64,000 bases of DNA from Phoronis australis (lineage: Eukaryota; Phoronida; Phoronidae): NCBI GenBank assembly GCA_002633005.1, contig NMRA01000002.1, forward strand, positions 1,274,077-1,338,076, in the 5' to 3' direction. Numbering within the stretch: position 1 is the first letter of the stretch; each line of letters begins with the position of its first letter. Shown here piece by piece: positions 12,301 through 24,300 of the stretch. The translations under genes and the position numbers were made by a program. The notes beneath the pieces were generated by a model that had not been told where the DNA came from, ran no database searches, and saw nothing but the letters and a program-made list of their open reading frames with translations.

Positions 12301-15300
12301 TGTAACGTTTTTAAATCCCAAAGCACTTTGGTAATAAACATCCAGCGTTTACAACTGAACAAGGTAAAATGCAGAAGCGTTGTTGTTTGGTAGAAATGTG
12401 TACTTTCCAATTGATTTTTTTATTTTCTCACATTGCTGGTGCAGTCAAGAGTCTGAACTCCTCACTTTTTTCAAGTATTTTTATCTGACAAGATCATTTT
12501 TGACATGATTGTGCTTACCTAATCTAAATTGTTGTTTGCTCCACTGTACTATGTTTGGCTGTTATGGTGATATTAGTTTGTTATCCAGCAAGTCGTTCTA
12601 GGCATTGTGATGATGTGGTACTGTTACCATTTGTTTTATTTTTCCACTTAATTATTGAGTGCACTTAACACCAGATGTTGTGATTGTTATTGAGCAAAGA
12701 ACTCTATGGGTAGTCTGTTATTTACACAAATTGTCATTAACTATGCTCTGTTGTGTTTCCAGATGAATGGGTTCATCATTTCATTGATCTCTGGTGAAAA
12801 CTGGTGTGAAGCAGGCATGAAGCAGAACTCCAAAGCTATTACATATATCTGTACTCAGGTCAACTTCACAGTTCTTGAACAGGAAGTGATGAGTCATCAA
12901 GGAGATTTGCTGGCTCCATTGCAGAGAATGGTGAGTTGTCTTAGTTGACTGATGTTGATCTGTTTGGAGGGCTTAGTCCTTGTAGAAAGTGTGTTCAGGA
13001 TGTGATAGTAGAAACTCTTCATGATGAATGGGTTAAATTACTAATGTGTAACTTATTTCGTAGTACTTTATGACTATAATCTGAATGTAAATAATGTGGT
13101 TGGGTGCATAAACTAATTTAGTTATCAAATTGTACTGTTCATTTTTTCCAGGTTTCTCCAAGTCACAAGTACACATTCAGTGTTGACGGTTTCTTACACA
13201 GCTACATGAGTTTGCAGAAACAAACAGAGAACCTCATTAACTATCTCGTCAAAGTATCACAAGGAGCGGTCAATAGCACAAGCATTCTGCCGTGGCTTGA
13301 TGATCAGAAGTGGTCAGCCATGTTTGATCGTTTGACGAAGCACATCGTCTTCCAGTATATTGGCACAAAGTGCGTAATCATTTCTCGTCTTACTTCACCT
13401 TTCTATGTGTTCTGATGGCTGGCCATTGTAATTCTAGGTCATGCCTCAGCATACACTTTGTAGTGACATTCATTGTCTGCTAAACATATTTGAATGTAAA
13501 TGATGTTGTAGCGCTTTTCATGCTGTGAGTTGGGAGTAACTTGTTCCAAGGTAACTTACGCCACTTCTAATTGCTGTGCGGACCCAGACAAGGCAGAAGT
13601 AATAATCAGTTACGCGATTGCGCTTTTAGATACATACGGGTATTCTTTTTGTGCAGTATTCATATCAGCTGTGCATTGTCATGTGCCGAGTGGCAATATC
13701 CGCTGTGCTTTATTAACAGATGTATAGAATGTGGATGTTCCACTTAACGTGGGGCAGGTAGCGCTATACTGCCAGTTGATCTGGTGTACGTCAGGTGTCA
13801 GGACTTTTGTAAGATTGGCAGCACTGAAATTGAGTGTATGAATTGTTCATAATCAATGAAGGTTTTATTAACTTTCCTCATGGCAAGTCAGTGCTGTTGC
13901 TTTCCTCAACTTAAATCTGATAGGTGATGTTCAATTTCAGCCAACCTGACTACACTCGTATGATTATTACCTCAATGAAGCCAACGTTAACCACACTGGC
14001 CCAGCTGCCAGGAGCACAGTATGCACTTGCCAGGATATCTGATGGATACCTTTTTGCCACAGAGTTGATGAAGTTGATGCAAGGTAGGGGTGTTAATGGT
14101 GGTGATTTGAATGCGTAAAAGAACAAGTTGCTATTCCTGAAGATTTGCACTGCATTGAGAAAAATAAATTATTTTGGTTAGACCCCTTACTAGCTTTCAA
14201 CTTGGTTCTCATTAATGTTTACTTAGTGTCTCTCAGTATTCGTTGCAGGTGTGAAGGATTCTTCTCTTAGTTTTTTGTGCTTCATTAGTTGCCAGAGTTA
14301 TCCTGAATCTACCACTTTGTGGTGTACTGCGTTTAAAAACAAAATAATATTCCATGTTTCCCCTACAGCAACTCCTGCTGAAGCCCATTCAATGTTTAAC
14401 GACACAGTGGAACTGAGAAAGTTGATAGGAATGTTGGACAACTTGCCAATTTACGTTGAAGACCTCCTCTACATGGCCACTGACCCTGTCAAGGTAGTTG
14501 AATAAATTTTTCAATCTTAGTCGATGGAAGTATGTTTACAAATGACCTTTGTTGTCACTGAGTTCTTTCCAAATGACCTTGGTGGGAGTGTGCACTTTCC
14601 AAGTGTTTTGTTTGTTTATGTTTCCACATTGCTGGGTAAACAGGGAATTCCTCACTGTTTCCAAGTTCTCATATATTATATTGCTTGTCGTTTTTTTAAA
14701 TTGTAAGTCTTGGCTTTGTTATTTGAAATTTTCTCAACTGCCACTATTTGTCGATGTTTTTGTGATATTTGTTTCACGTCCAGTATGTGTGTCTAGGTAT
14801 GGTGGTGATATAGCATTTTCATGTTTCCTTTTAATGTTGAGTGCACTGAGTAATGTTCTCCCAGATATTTTGGTCATCTTGAGCAAAGAATTCTATGAAT
14901 AGTTTGTTGTCATTGCTCTCTGGTGTTTCCAGATGAATGGGTTTATCATTTCATTGATCTCTGGTGAAAACTGGTGTGAAGCAGGCATGAAGCAGAACTC
15001 CAGAGTTATTACGTTCATCTGTACTCACATCAACTTCACAGTTCTTGAACAGGAAGTGATGAGTCATCAAGGAGATCTGCTGGCTCCGTTGCAGAGAATG
15101 GTGAGTTGTCTTATTTGACTGCTGCTGATTGCTTTGCGGAGAGCTTCATTCTTGTAGAAACTGTGTTCAGAATGTGAATGTGTAGAATTATCATGGTGAA
15201 TGTGTACAGTTGCTCTTACATAGTATATTTTGTATTATATGAATGTTTACACTATGCTTGCATACATCAACAAATTACGCAACCAAATTGCGTCAATTTT

Positions 15301-18300
15301 CATTGAGTCTGTTTTTCTTCCAGCTTACTCCAGGCTACAACTACACCACCTTCAGCGTTGACAGTTTCCTACACAGCTACATGAGTCTGCAGAAACAAAC
15401 AGAGAACCTCATCAACTATCTCGTCAAAGTATCACAAGGAGGTGTTAACAGCACCAGCATCCTGCCATGGCTAGATGGTCAGAGGTGGTCAGCCATGTTT
15501 AATCGTTTTACGAAGCGTATCATCTCCCAGAATAATGGAACAACGTATGTAACAGTTTCTCATCTTCCTTCACCTTTCTATGTGTTCTGGTGACTGGCCA
15601 TTGTAATACTTGATCACAACTTAGTATACCCTTTCTACTGCTGTTCCTTGTAAGTTAGGCATGTTTGACAGTAAATGACGTCGCAATGTATTGTGGTTTA
15701 GGGAGCATTGAAATTGAGTTTGTGTGACTATCATCCATAGTTTATAAATATTTGATTACCTTTCTTCTCTACAAGTCACTGCTGTTGCTTTCCTCAACTT
15801 AAGTCTGATAGGTGATGTTCAATTTCAGCCAACCTGACTACACTCGTATGATTATTACCTCAATGAAGCCAACGTTGACCACACTGGCCCAACTGCCAGG
15901 AGCACAGTATGCACTTGCCAGGATATCTGATGGTTACCTTTTTGCCACCGAGTTGATGAAGTTGATGCAAGGTAAGGGATGTTTGTGATGGTGATTTGAG
16001 TGCATAAAAGAACAAGATGGTAATTCCTGAAAGTTTGCATTGTGAAGCCAATTGTTTTAGTTAGACCCCTTACTAGGTTTCAATGTATTCCTTACCATTG
16101 TTAGTATCTCAGTATTTGTTGCAGGTGCAAAGGATTTTTTGCTTAGAATTTTGTGCTTCATTAGTTACCAGAGTTATCCTAAATCTACCAGATTGCTGGG
16201 TACTGTATCTAAAAAAATATATTGCTCATTTCCTCTACAGCGACACCTGGTGAAGCCCATTCAATGTTTAACGACACAATGGAACTGAAAAAGTTGATAG
16301 GAATGTTGGACAACTTGCCGGTTTACGTTGAAGACCTCCTCTACATGGCTACTGACCCTGTCAAGGTAGTTAAATAAACTCTTTAATGTTAGGCATTGGA
16401 AGTATATATTAACCTGTGGCCATTGGTGGTACTGTGTACTTTCCAAATGTTTCTTGGTGGGAGTTTGTGCTCTCCAAATGTTTGTTTCATTTATGTTTCC
16501 ACATTGGTGGGCAGACAGGGCCTGGAGTCCTTACTGTTTTCAAGCACACATGTTTGATATGGCATATCATTTCCTTCGTTGTGCCTACCAAGATGTACAA
16601 GTCTTAGCTTTATTGTCATTTCCTCCACTGCCACTATTTTTCAATTTTTCTGAGATGTTTGCTTCATGTCCAGTAAGTACGTCTAGCCATGGTGATGATA
16701 TAGTATTATTGCTATTTTGTAACTATTGAGTGCATTTAGCTGTGTTCTGCACCAGATCTTTTGATCATTTTGAGCAAAGAATTCTATGAATAGTTTGTTG
16801 TTTACACAAGTTGTCATTAACTATGATCTGTTGTGTTTCCAGATGAATGGGTTTATAATTTCATTGATCTCTGGTGAAAACTGGTGTGAAGCAGGCATGA
16901 AGCAGAACTCCAGAGTAATTAGATACCTCTGTACTCACATCAACTTCACAGTTCTTGAACAGGAAGTGATGAGTCATCAAGGAGATCTGCTGGCTCCGTT
17001 GCAGAGAATGGTGAGTTGTCTTATTTGACTGCTGCTGATTGCTTTGTGGAGAGCTTCATTCTTGTAGAAACTGTGTTCAGAATGTGAATGTGTAGAATTA
17101 TCATGGTGAATGTGTTCAGTTGCTCTTACATAGTATATTTTGTATTATATGAATGTTTACACTATGCTTGCATACATCAACAAATTACGCAACCAAATTG
17201 CGTCAATTTTCATTGAGTCTGTCTTTCTTCCAGCTTACTCCAGGCTACAACTACACCACCTTCAGCGTTGACAGTTTCCTGCACAGCTACATGAGTCTGC
17301 AGAAACAAACAGAGAACCTCATCAACTATCTCGTCAAAGTATCACAAGGAGGTGTTAACAGCACCAGCATCCTGCCATGGCTTGATGGTCAGAGGTGGTC
17401 AGCCATGTTTAATCGTTTTACGAAGCATATCATATCCCAGAATAATGGAACAACGTATGTAACAGTTTCTCATCTTCCTTCACCTTTCTATGTGTTCTGG
17501 TGACTGGCCATTGTAATACTTGATCACAACTTAGTATACCCTTTCTACTGCTGTTCATTGTAAGTTAGGCATGTTTGACAGTAAATGACGTCGTAATGTA
17601 TTGTGGTTTAGGGAGCATTGAAATTGAGTTTGTGTGACTATCATCCATAGTTTATAAATATTTGATTACCTTTCTTCTCTACAAGTCACTGCTGTTGCTT
17701 TCCTCAACTTAAGTCTGATAAGTGATGTTCAATTTCAGCCAACCTGACTACACTCGTATGATTATTAACTCAATGAAGCCAACCTTGACCACACTGGCCC
17801 AGCTGCCAGGAGCACAGTATGCACTTGCTAGGATATCTGATGGTTACCTTTTTGCCACAGAGTTGATGAAGTTGATGCAAGGTAGGGGGTGTTTGTGATG
17901 GTGATTTGAGTGCGTAAAAGAACAAGATGGTAATTCCTGAAAGTTTGCATTGTGAAGCCAATTGTTTTAGTTAGACCCCTTACTAGGTTTCAATGTATTC
18001 CTTACCATTGTTAGTATCTCAGTATTTGTTGCAGGTGCAAAGGATTTTTTGCTTAGAATTTTGTGCTTCATTAGTTACCAGAGTTATCCTAAATCTACCA
18101 GGATGTGGGGTACTGTATCTAAAAAAATATATTGCTCGTTTCCTCTACAGCGACACCTGCTGAAGCCCATTCAATTTTTAACGACACAATGGAACTGAAA
18201 AAGTTGATAGGAATGTTGGACAACTTGCCGGTTTACGTTGAAGACCTCCTCTACATGGCTACTGACCCTGTCAAGGTAGTTAAATAAACTCTTTAATGTT

Positions 18301-21300
18301 AGGCATTGGAAGTTTATATTTACCTGTGGCCATTGGTGGTACTGTGTACTTTCCAAATGTTTCTTGGTGGGAGTTTGTACTCTCCAAGTGTTTGTTTCAT
18401 TTATGTTTCCATATTGGTGGGCAGACAGGGCCTGGAGTCCTTACTGTTTTCAAGCACACATGTTTGATATGGCATATCATTTCTTTCGTTGTGCCTACCA
18501 AGATGTACAAGTCTTAGCTTTATTGTCATTTTCTCCACTGCCGCTATTTTTCAATTTTTCTGAGATGTTTGCTTCATGTCCAGTAAGTACGTCTAGCCAT
18601 GGTGATGATATAGTATTATTGCTATTTTGTAACTATTGAGTGCATTTAGCTGTGTTCTACACCAGATCTTTTGATCATTTTGAGCAAAGAATTCTATGAA
18701 TAGTTTGTTGTTTACACAAGTTGTCATTAACTATGATCTGTTGTGTTTCCAGATGAATGGGTTTATAATTTCATTGATCTCTGGTGAAAACTGGTGTGAA
18801 GCAGGCATGAAGCAGAACTCCAGGGTTATTACATACCTCTGTACTCACATCAACTTCACAGTTCTTGAACAGGAAGTGATGAGTCATCAAGGAGATCTGC
18901 TGGCTCCGTTGCAGAGAATGGTGAGTTGTCTTATTTGACTGCTGCTGATCGCTTTGCGGAGAGCTTCATTCTTGTAGAAACTTTGTTCAGAATGTGAATG
19001 TGTAGAATTATCATGGTGAATGTGTACAGTTGCTCTTACATAGTATATTTTGTATTATATGAATGTTTACACTATGCTTGCATACATCAACAAATTACGC
19101 AACCAAATTGCGTCAATTTTCATTGAGTCTGTCTTTCTTCCAGCTTACTCCAGGCTTCAACTACACCACCTTCAGCGTTGACAGTTTCCTACACAGCTAC
19201 ATGAGTCTGCAGAAACAAACAGAGAACCTCATCAACTATCTCATCAAGGTATCCCAAGGAGGCATTAACAGCACCAGCATTCTGCCATGGCTTGATGGTC
19301 AGAAGTGGTCAGCCATGTTTGATCGTTTTACGAAGCATATCATCTCCCAGAATAATGGAACAACGTACGTAACAGTTTCTCATCTTCCTTCACCTTTCTA
19401 TGTGTTCTGATGACTGGCCATTGTAATACTTGATCACAACTTAGCATACCCTTTCTACTGCCGTTATTGTGAGTTAGGCATGTTTGACAGTAAATGACGT
19501 TGTAGTGTATTGTGGTCTTGAGAGCATTGAAGGTGAATGTGTTATCCATAGTCTATAAATATTTGAGTAAATTTCCTCTTTGTAATTCAGTGCTGCTGCT
19601 TTCTTCAGCTTAAGTCTGATGTTTAGTGTTCAATTTCAGCCAACCTGACTACACTCGTATGATTATTACCTCAATGAAGCCAACGTTAACCACACTGGCT
19701 CAGCTGCCAGGAGTACAGCCTGTGCTTGCCAGGATATCTGATGGTTACCTTTTTGCCATTGAGTTGATGAAGATAATGCAAGGTAGGGATTTTATTACTG
19801 GTGATTCAAGTCACAAAAACCAACGGAATGCCTGTCTTGAAGATTTCCAATGTGAAATTTAAAAAAAATTATGTCAGTTACTACTTAAAATTACATTGAG
19901 AATTTGCCTGTCCTAGGTTAGTATCTCATTTTCTGTTGCGGGAGTGAAGAGTACTTCGTATAGGTTTTTTTTACTTCATTTGTTGCCATATTAACGCTAA
20001 ACTCACCAGAGTATGCTTATAGTTTTAATTATTTGCCCTACAGCAACTCCCTCTGATGTCCATTCAATGTTTAATGACACAGTGGAACTGAGAAAGTTGA
20101 TAGGAATGTTGGACAATCTGCCAATTTACGTTGAAGACCTCCTCTACATGGCCACTGACCCTGTCAAGGTAGTTGAATAAACTTTAATTTTTAAATTAGT
20201 CAGTAGACGTTTTTATTTGTAAATGACCCTTGGTAGCACTGTGTACTTTCCAAATGTTCCTTGGTGAAAGTTTGTACTTTCCAAGTGTTTTATTTTGATG
20301 TGCCCACATTGGTGGGCAGACAGGCAACTGAATTCCTCACTGTTTTCAGGCCGGCATATTTTATACGGGGTGTCATTTGTTCTGTTGTGCTTGCTGTGTT
20401 TTAATAGTCTTGAGTTTGCTCCACTGCCACTATATTTTGATATTCTTTTGATGTTAGTTGATGATATCCAGTATGTACGTCTATCTTTGGTGATGATATG
20501 GTATTAGCACCATTTGTTTAGGGCTGTTCCAGTAAAATCCGTGTGGGAGGGGGGGGACAGCAGTAGAAATAAAAATTCATGGGTGGTGGTCTTCAGAAAA
20601 AAAACTCAAATTATGGGTGGTCGTTCCTGTAAGAAGTGATGTATTAAAAATGGGTGGTATTTTTTGATCTGTTAACGTTGACAGGTTGGTTAATTCAGCC
20701 AACACATCTCCAAAGAAATCAAAACTCAAAAAATGCGATTGGCATATATCCCAACTTATCCCAATACAAAAAAGCCCATATTGCCAGTGAACAGAGTGCA
20801 ATATGTTCACTAAGCCATTAATCAAGTCATGGGCAACTTGATTTGAGCCAAGTGCTTGTCTGCAGTCCTATTGAATTGAAAAGCTATGCAACACTAAACT
20901 GGTGTTAACACATATAAGAAAATTGATGATTTTTAAATAAAAAGTATGAGGAGTAAGATAAACAAGTTCCAATATTCACTTGACGTAGAAGTATAAAAGG
21001 GTTTGTGGAGACAGTTTGAGATTCATAGATCCTTATAATTGAAAAAATGTTCATTGAAATTATAGACACCTGGTGAACAGAGACACCTGGTGGCTGCCAA
21101 AAGTATTGTTCACAGGCTACTTTAATTTTTGACAATATTGGACAAGACAACTAGTTCTTGTCTGTCAATCATCTAAGTTCTTAACATGTCCTCCTGGAGG
21201 CAATTTGTTTGCAAGTGTTGGATTTTATATTTTAACCTATTAAAAATAATTAAAAAATTATGGGTCATGGATTGGAGAAATAAATGAAAAATATGGGCGG

Positions 21301-24300
21301 TGGGTACGAAATAAAAGTGCCTTCCCCCCCTCCCATACAGATTTTGCTGGAACAGCCCTTATTGATTTTGTACTTGATTGTTCAGTGCACTTAATTATGT
21401 TTTGTACCAGATGTTTTATCACTTTGATTTTTGAAGACCTCTTATGAATAGTTAGGTGTTTGTTGAGATTGTCATTAACTATGCTCTGTTGTGTTTCCAG
21501 ATGAATGGGTTTATCATTTCATTGATCTCTGGTGAAAACTGGTGTGAAGCAGGCATGAAGCAGAACTCCAGAGTTATTACATACATCTGTACTCACATCA
21601 ACTTCACAGTTCTTGAACAGGAAGTGATGAGTCATCAAGGAGATTTTCTGGCTCCGCTGCAGAGAATGGTGAGTTGTCTTATTTGACTGGTGTTGATCTG
21701 TTTGTGTGAGAGCTTCATTCTTGTAGAAACTGTGTTCAGAATGTGAATGTGTAGACTTATGATGAATGTGTTCAGTTGCTCTAGCTTATCTATCATATTT
21801 TGTATAATCTGAATATTTACACTATGGTTGGGTGCATCAACAAATTAAGCAACCTATTGCATAAAATTTCATCGAGTCTCTCTTCCAGGTTACTCCAGGC
21901 TACAACTACACTGCGTTCAGTGTTGACAGTTTACTGCACAGCTACATGAGTCTGCAGAAACAAACAGAGAACCTCGTTAACTATCTCGTCAAAGTATCTC
22001 AAGGAGGTGTTAACAGCACCAGCATCCTGCCATGGCTTGATGGTCAGAAGTGGTCAGCCATGTTTGACCGTTTCACGAAGCATATCATATCCCAGAATAA
22101 TGGCACAAAGTACGTAATTATTTCTCGTCTAACTTCACCTTTCTATTTGTTTTGATGACTGACCATTGTTAGTTGTGGTCACACTTTGTACTGCCATTCA
22201 TTGCATGTTGGACATGTTTGGCAGTAAATGATGTCATGTTGTATTGATTTCGTAGTTTTTGGATATTGTATTTGTGTGTGTGGCTATTATCTATAGTCAA
22301 TAAATGTTTGAACAACTTTCCTCATGGCAAGTCAGTGCTGCTACTTTCTTCAACCTAATTCTGATAGTTTATGTTCAATTTCAGCCAACCCGACTACACT
22401 CAAATTATCATTACTTCAATGAAGCCAACCTTGACCACACTGGCCCAGCTTCCAGGAGTTCAGCCTGTGCTTGCTAGGATATCTGATGGTTACCTTTTTG
22501 CCACTGAGTTGATGAAGTTGATGCAAGGTAGGGATGTTGGTCCTCATAATTAAAGTGTTTAAAAAGCATCGGAATGCCAATTCTTGAAGGTTTTCATTGT
22601 CTAATTGAAAAAAGTTTAGACTCCTTAAAACTTGAAACTATGCTCCTACTTTCTCCCAAAGTTAGTATATTGATATTTGTTGCAGGGGTAAGTATTCTAA
22701 CCATTTTTGTTATACCGGTAATTCATTTGTAACCATTGTTAACCTAAATATGCCAGGTTATGCTCTACTGCTTTTAAAAAGTTCTTTTCTGTATTTCCCT
22801 GCAGCAACTCCCTCTGAAGTCCATTCAATGTTTAATGACACAGTGGAACTGAGAAAGTTGGTAGGAATGTTGGACAATCTGCCAAGTTACATTGAAGACC
22901 TCCTATATATGGCTTCCGACCCTGTCAAGGTAGTTGGATATGGAGTTGTTAAACCCCATGCACCATATCATAATGCTTGAATTCAGTTATCACTTATTTT
23001 GGTATGGTATTTTAAACATTTCATCTTCAATTTGTATGCTTTTAATCAAAATAAACACAAAAATTAAAGAATTAAAAATTGTTGTGTGACATCAGTGGAT
23101 CCAGTTTCTGTCACTGTGTTCTACACCATGAAAACTAGCGAGTTGCATGTGCGGGGGAAGCCGAAATAGCAATCCGGCACACAATATTTCAGTTTTGCCT
23201 TTCCGAAAAAGCTTTAGATTGCCTAGAAATGGCACAGGTTGGTAGGTCGAACACGGTTATGTCAATATACGGTGGAGCAGAAACGGAGGTTTGATGAAGA
23301 TTTCTCCAACGTGTAAGTGCATTTGAAGGAAAAAAAGTGTATTGTGTTGTGCCGTTACTGGGAACATAGTTGTCAGAAAAATATTGAGTATTAGCCTCAG
23401 CATCAAACTGACTGAGACAATAAGTTTGATTGCAGTAGGCCTAAGTTTCCATCATTTTATTCTTTTCAAGATTTTGTGGTAATGCATGTTATTCACATGT
23501 ACGTCAATGCCCAATAGTAGAAAATGGGATTGTAGATGCCACGCAAATAGTTTGAGGTTATGGCCGAAGCAGGCACAGAGGCTGGAATCGGACACTGGAT
23601 CAAAATAATCGACAAATCTCATCAGTGCAAAGTTTTCATAATTTTGGAAGGGACACGACAGAAACGAGTACCACTTACCAGAAATAAAATCGAGTGAACA
23701 TCTCTATAATTAGATATAATAGTTCCCAACAAAGGTGCTTGGCAATTTCAAAGAATTGAAACCAGTGTATGCTATTGGTGAACAGGCTTTGACAGTCAGT
23801 TAAAACTTTGGTTAGGTTTATAGTTCAAGACACATACTACTTGACACTACAGTGGTTAGAAAATTAAATCATGATTCAATAAAAGGCTTTAATTGCCACT
23901 CCGAAATCAAGACTGACGGCAGACTGAGTAAGCGGGCTCCGAATTGGCTTTGGAGACACCAGTGCGGGAGGATCGAGCTCATAGGGCCTTTAAACACACA
24001 AAGTCTGCTGACATGGCAAGGTCTTAATCGTTACCTGTTTCACCTATTGCCTGAGTGTCATCTTCACCCTCATCTTCATACCTGTTTCACAATACTCGTC
24101 AAGCTTGCTCTCCAAGTCTTTGCATCTTAAAAAATCACTACTATCCAGCATTGTACACATACTGTCAACTGATCAACGTCTTCCACTGATGACATCACGT
24201 GGCGGGAAACCGGCCAAAAATTATTAATTAACTTTTGTTTAAATTATAAAAAATAAGTGATTGTTTACTTAGATTTTGTGTTATAAAAGTATTAAACACG

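Larger units (their letters stand above)
14933..16842 (+). repeat. Tandem segmental copy 1 (unit 6 with introns), 1,910 bases
   Basis: Four exons and four introns of 223, 284, 269 and 477 bases. All eight lengths equal those of the next copy, and introns match almost base for base, so this is a recent tandem duplication. Confidence 0.93.
16843..18752 (+). repeat. Tandem segmental copy 2 (unit 7 with introns), 1,910 bases
   Basis: Same exon and intron lengths as the preceding copy. Differences seen are scattered single bases in both exons and introns. Confidence 0.93.
18753..21500 (+). repeat. Tandem segmental copy 3 (unit 8), mosaic and carrying a transposon
   Basis: The first 640 or so bases match copies 1 and 2 closely (first intron again 223 bases). 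From about 19.4 kb the introns differ in length (275 and 261) and sequence and the exons resemble unit 9. The last intron contains the 838-base element. Confidence 0.88.
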
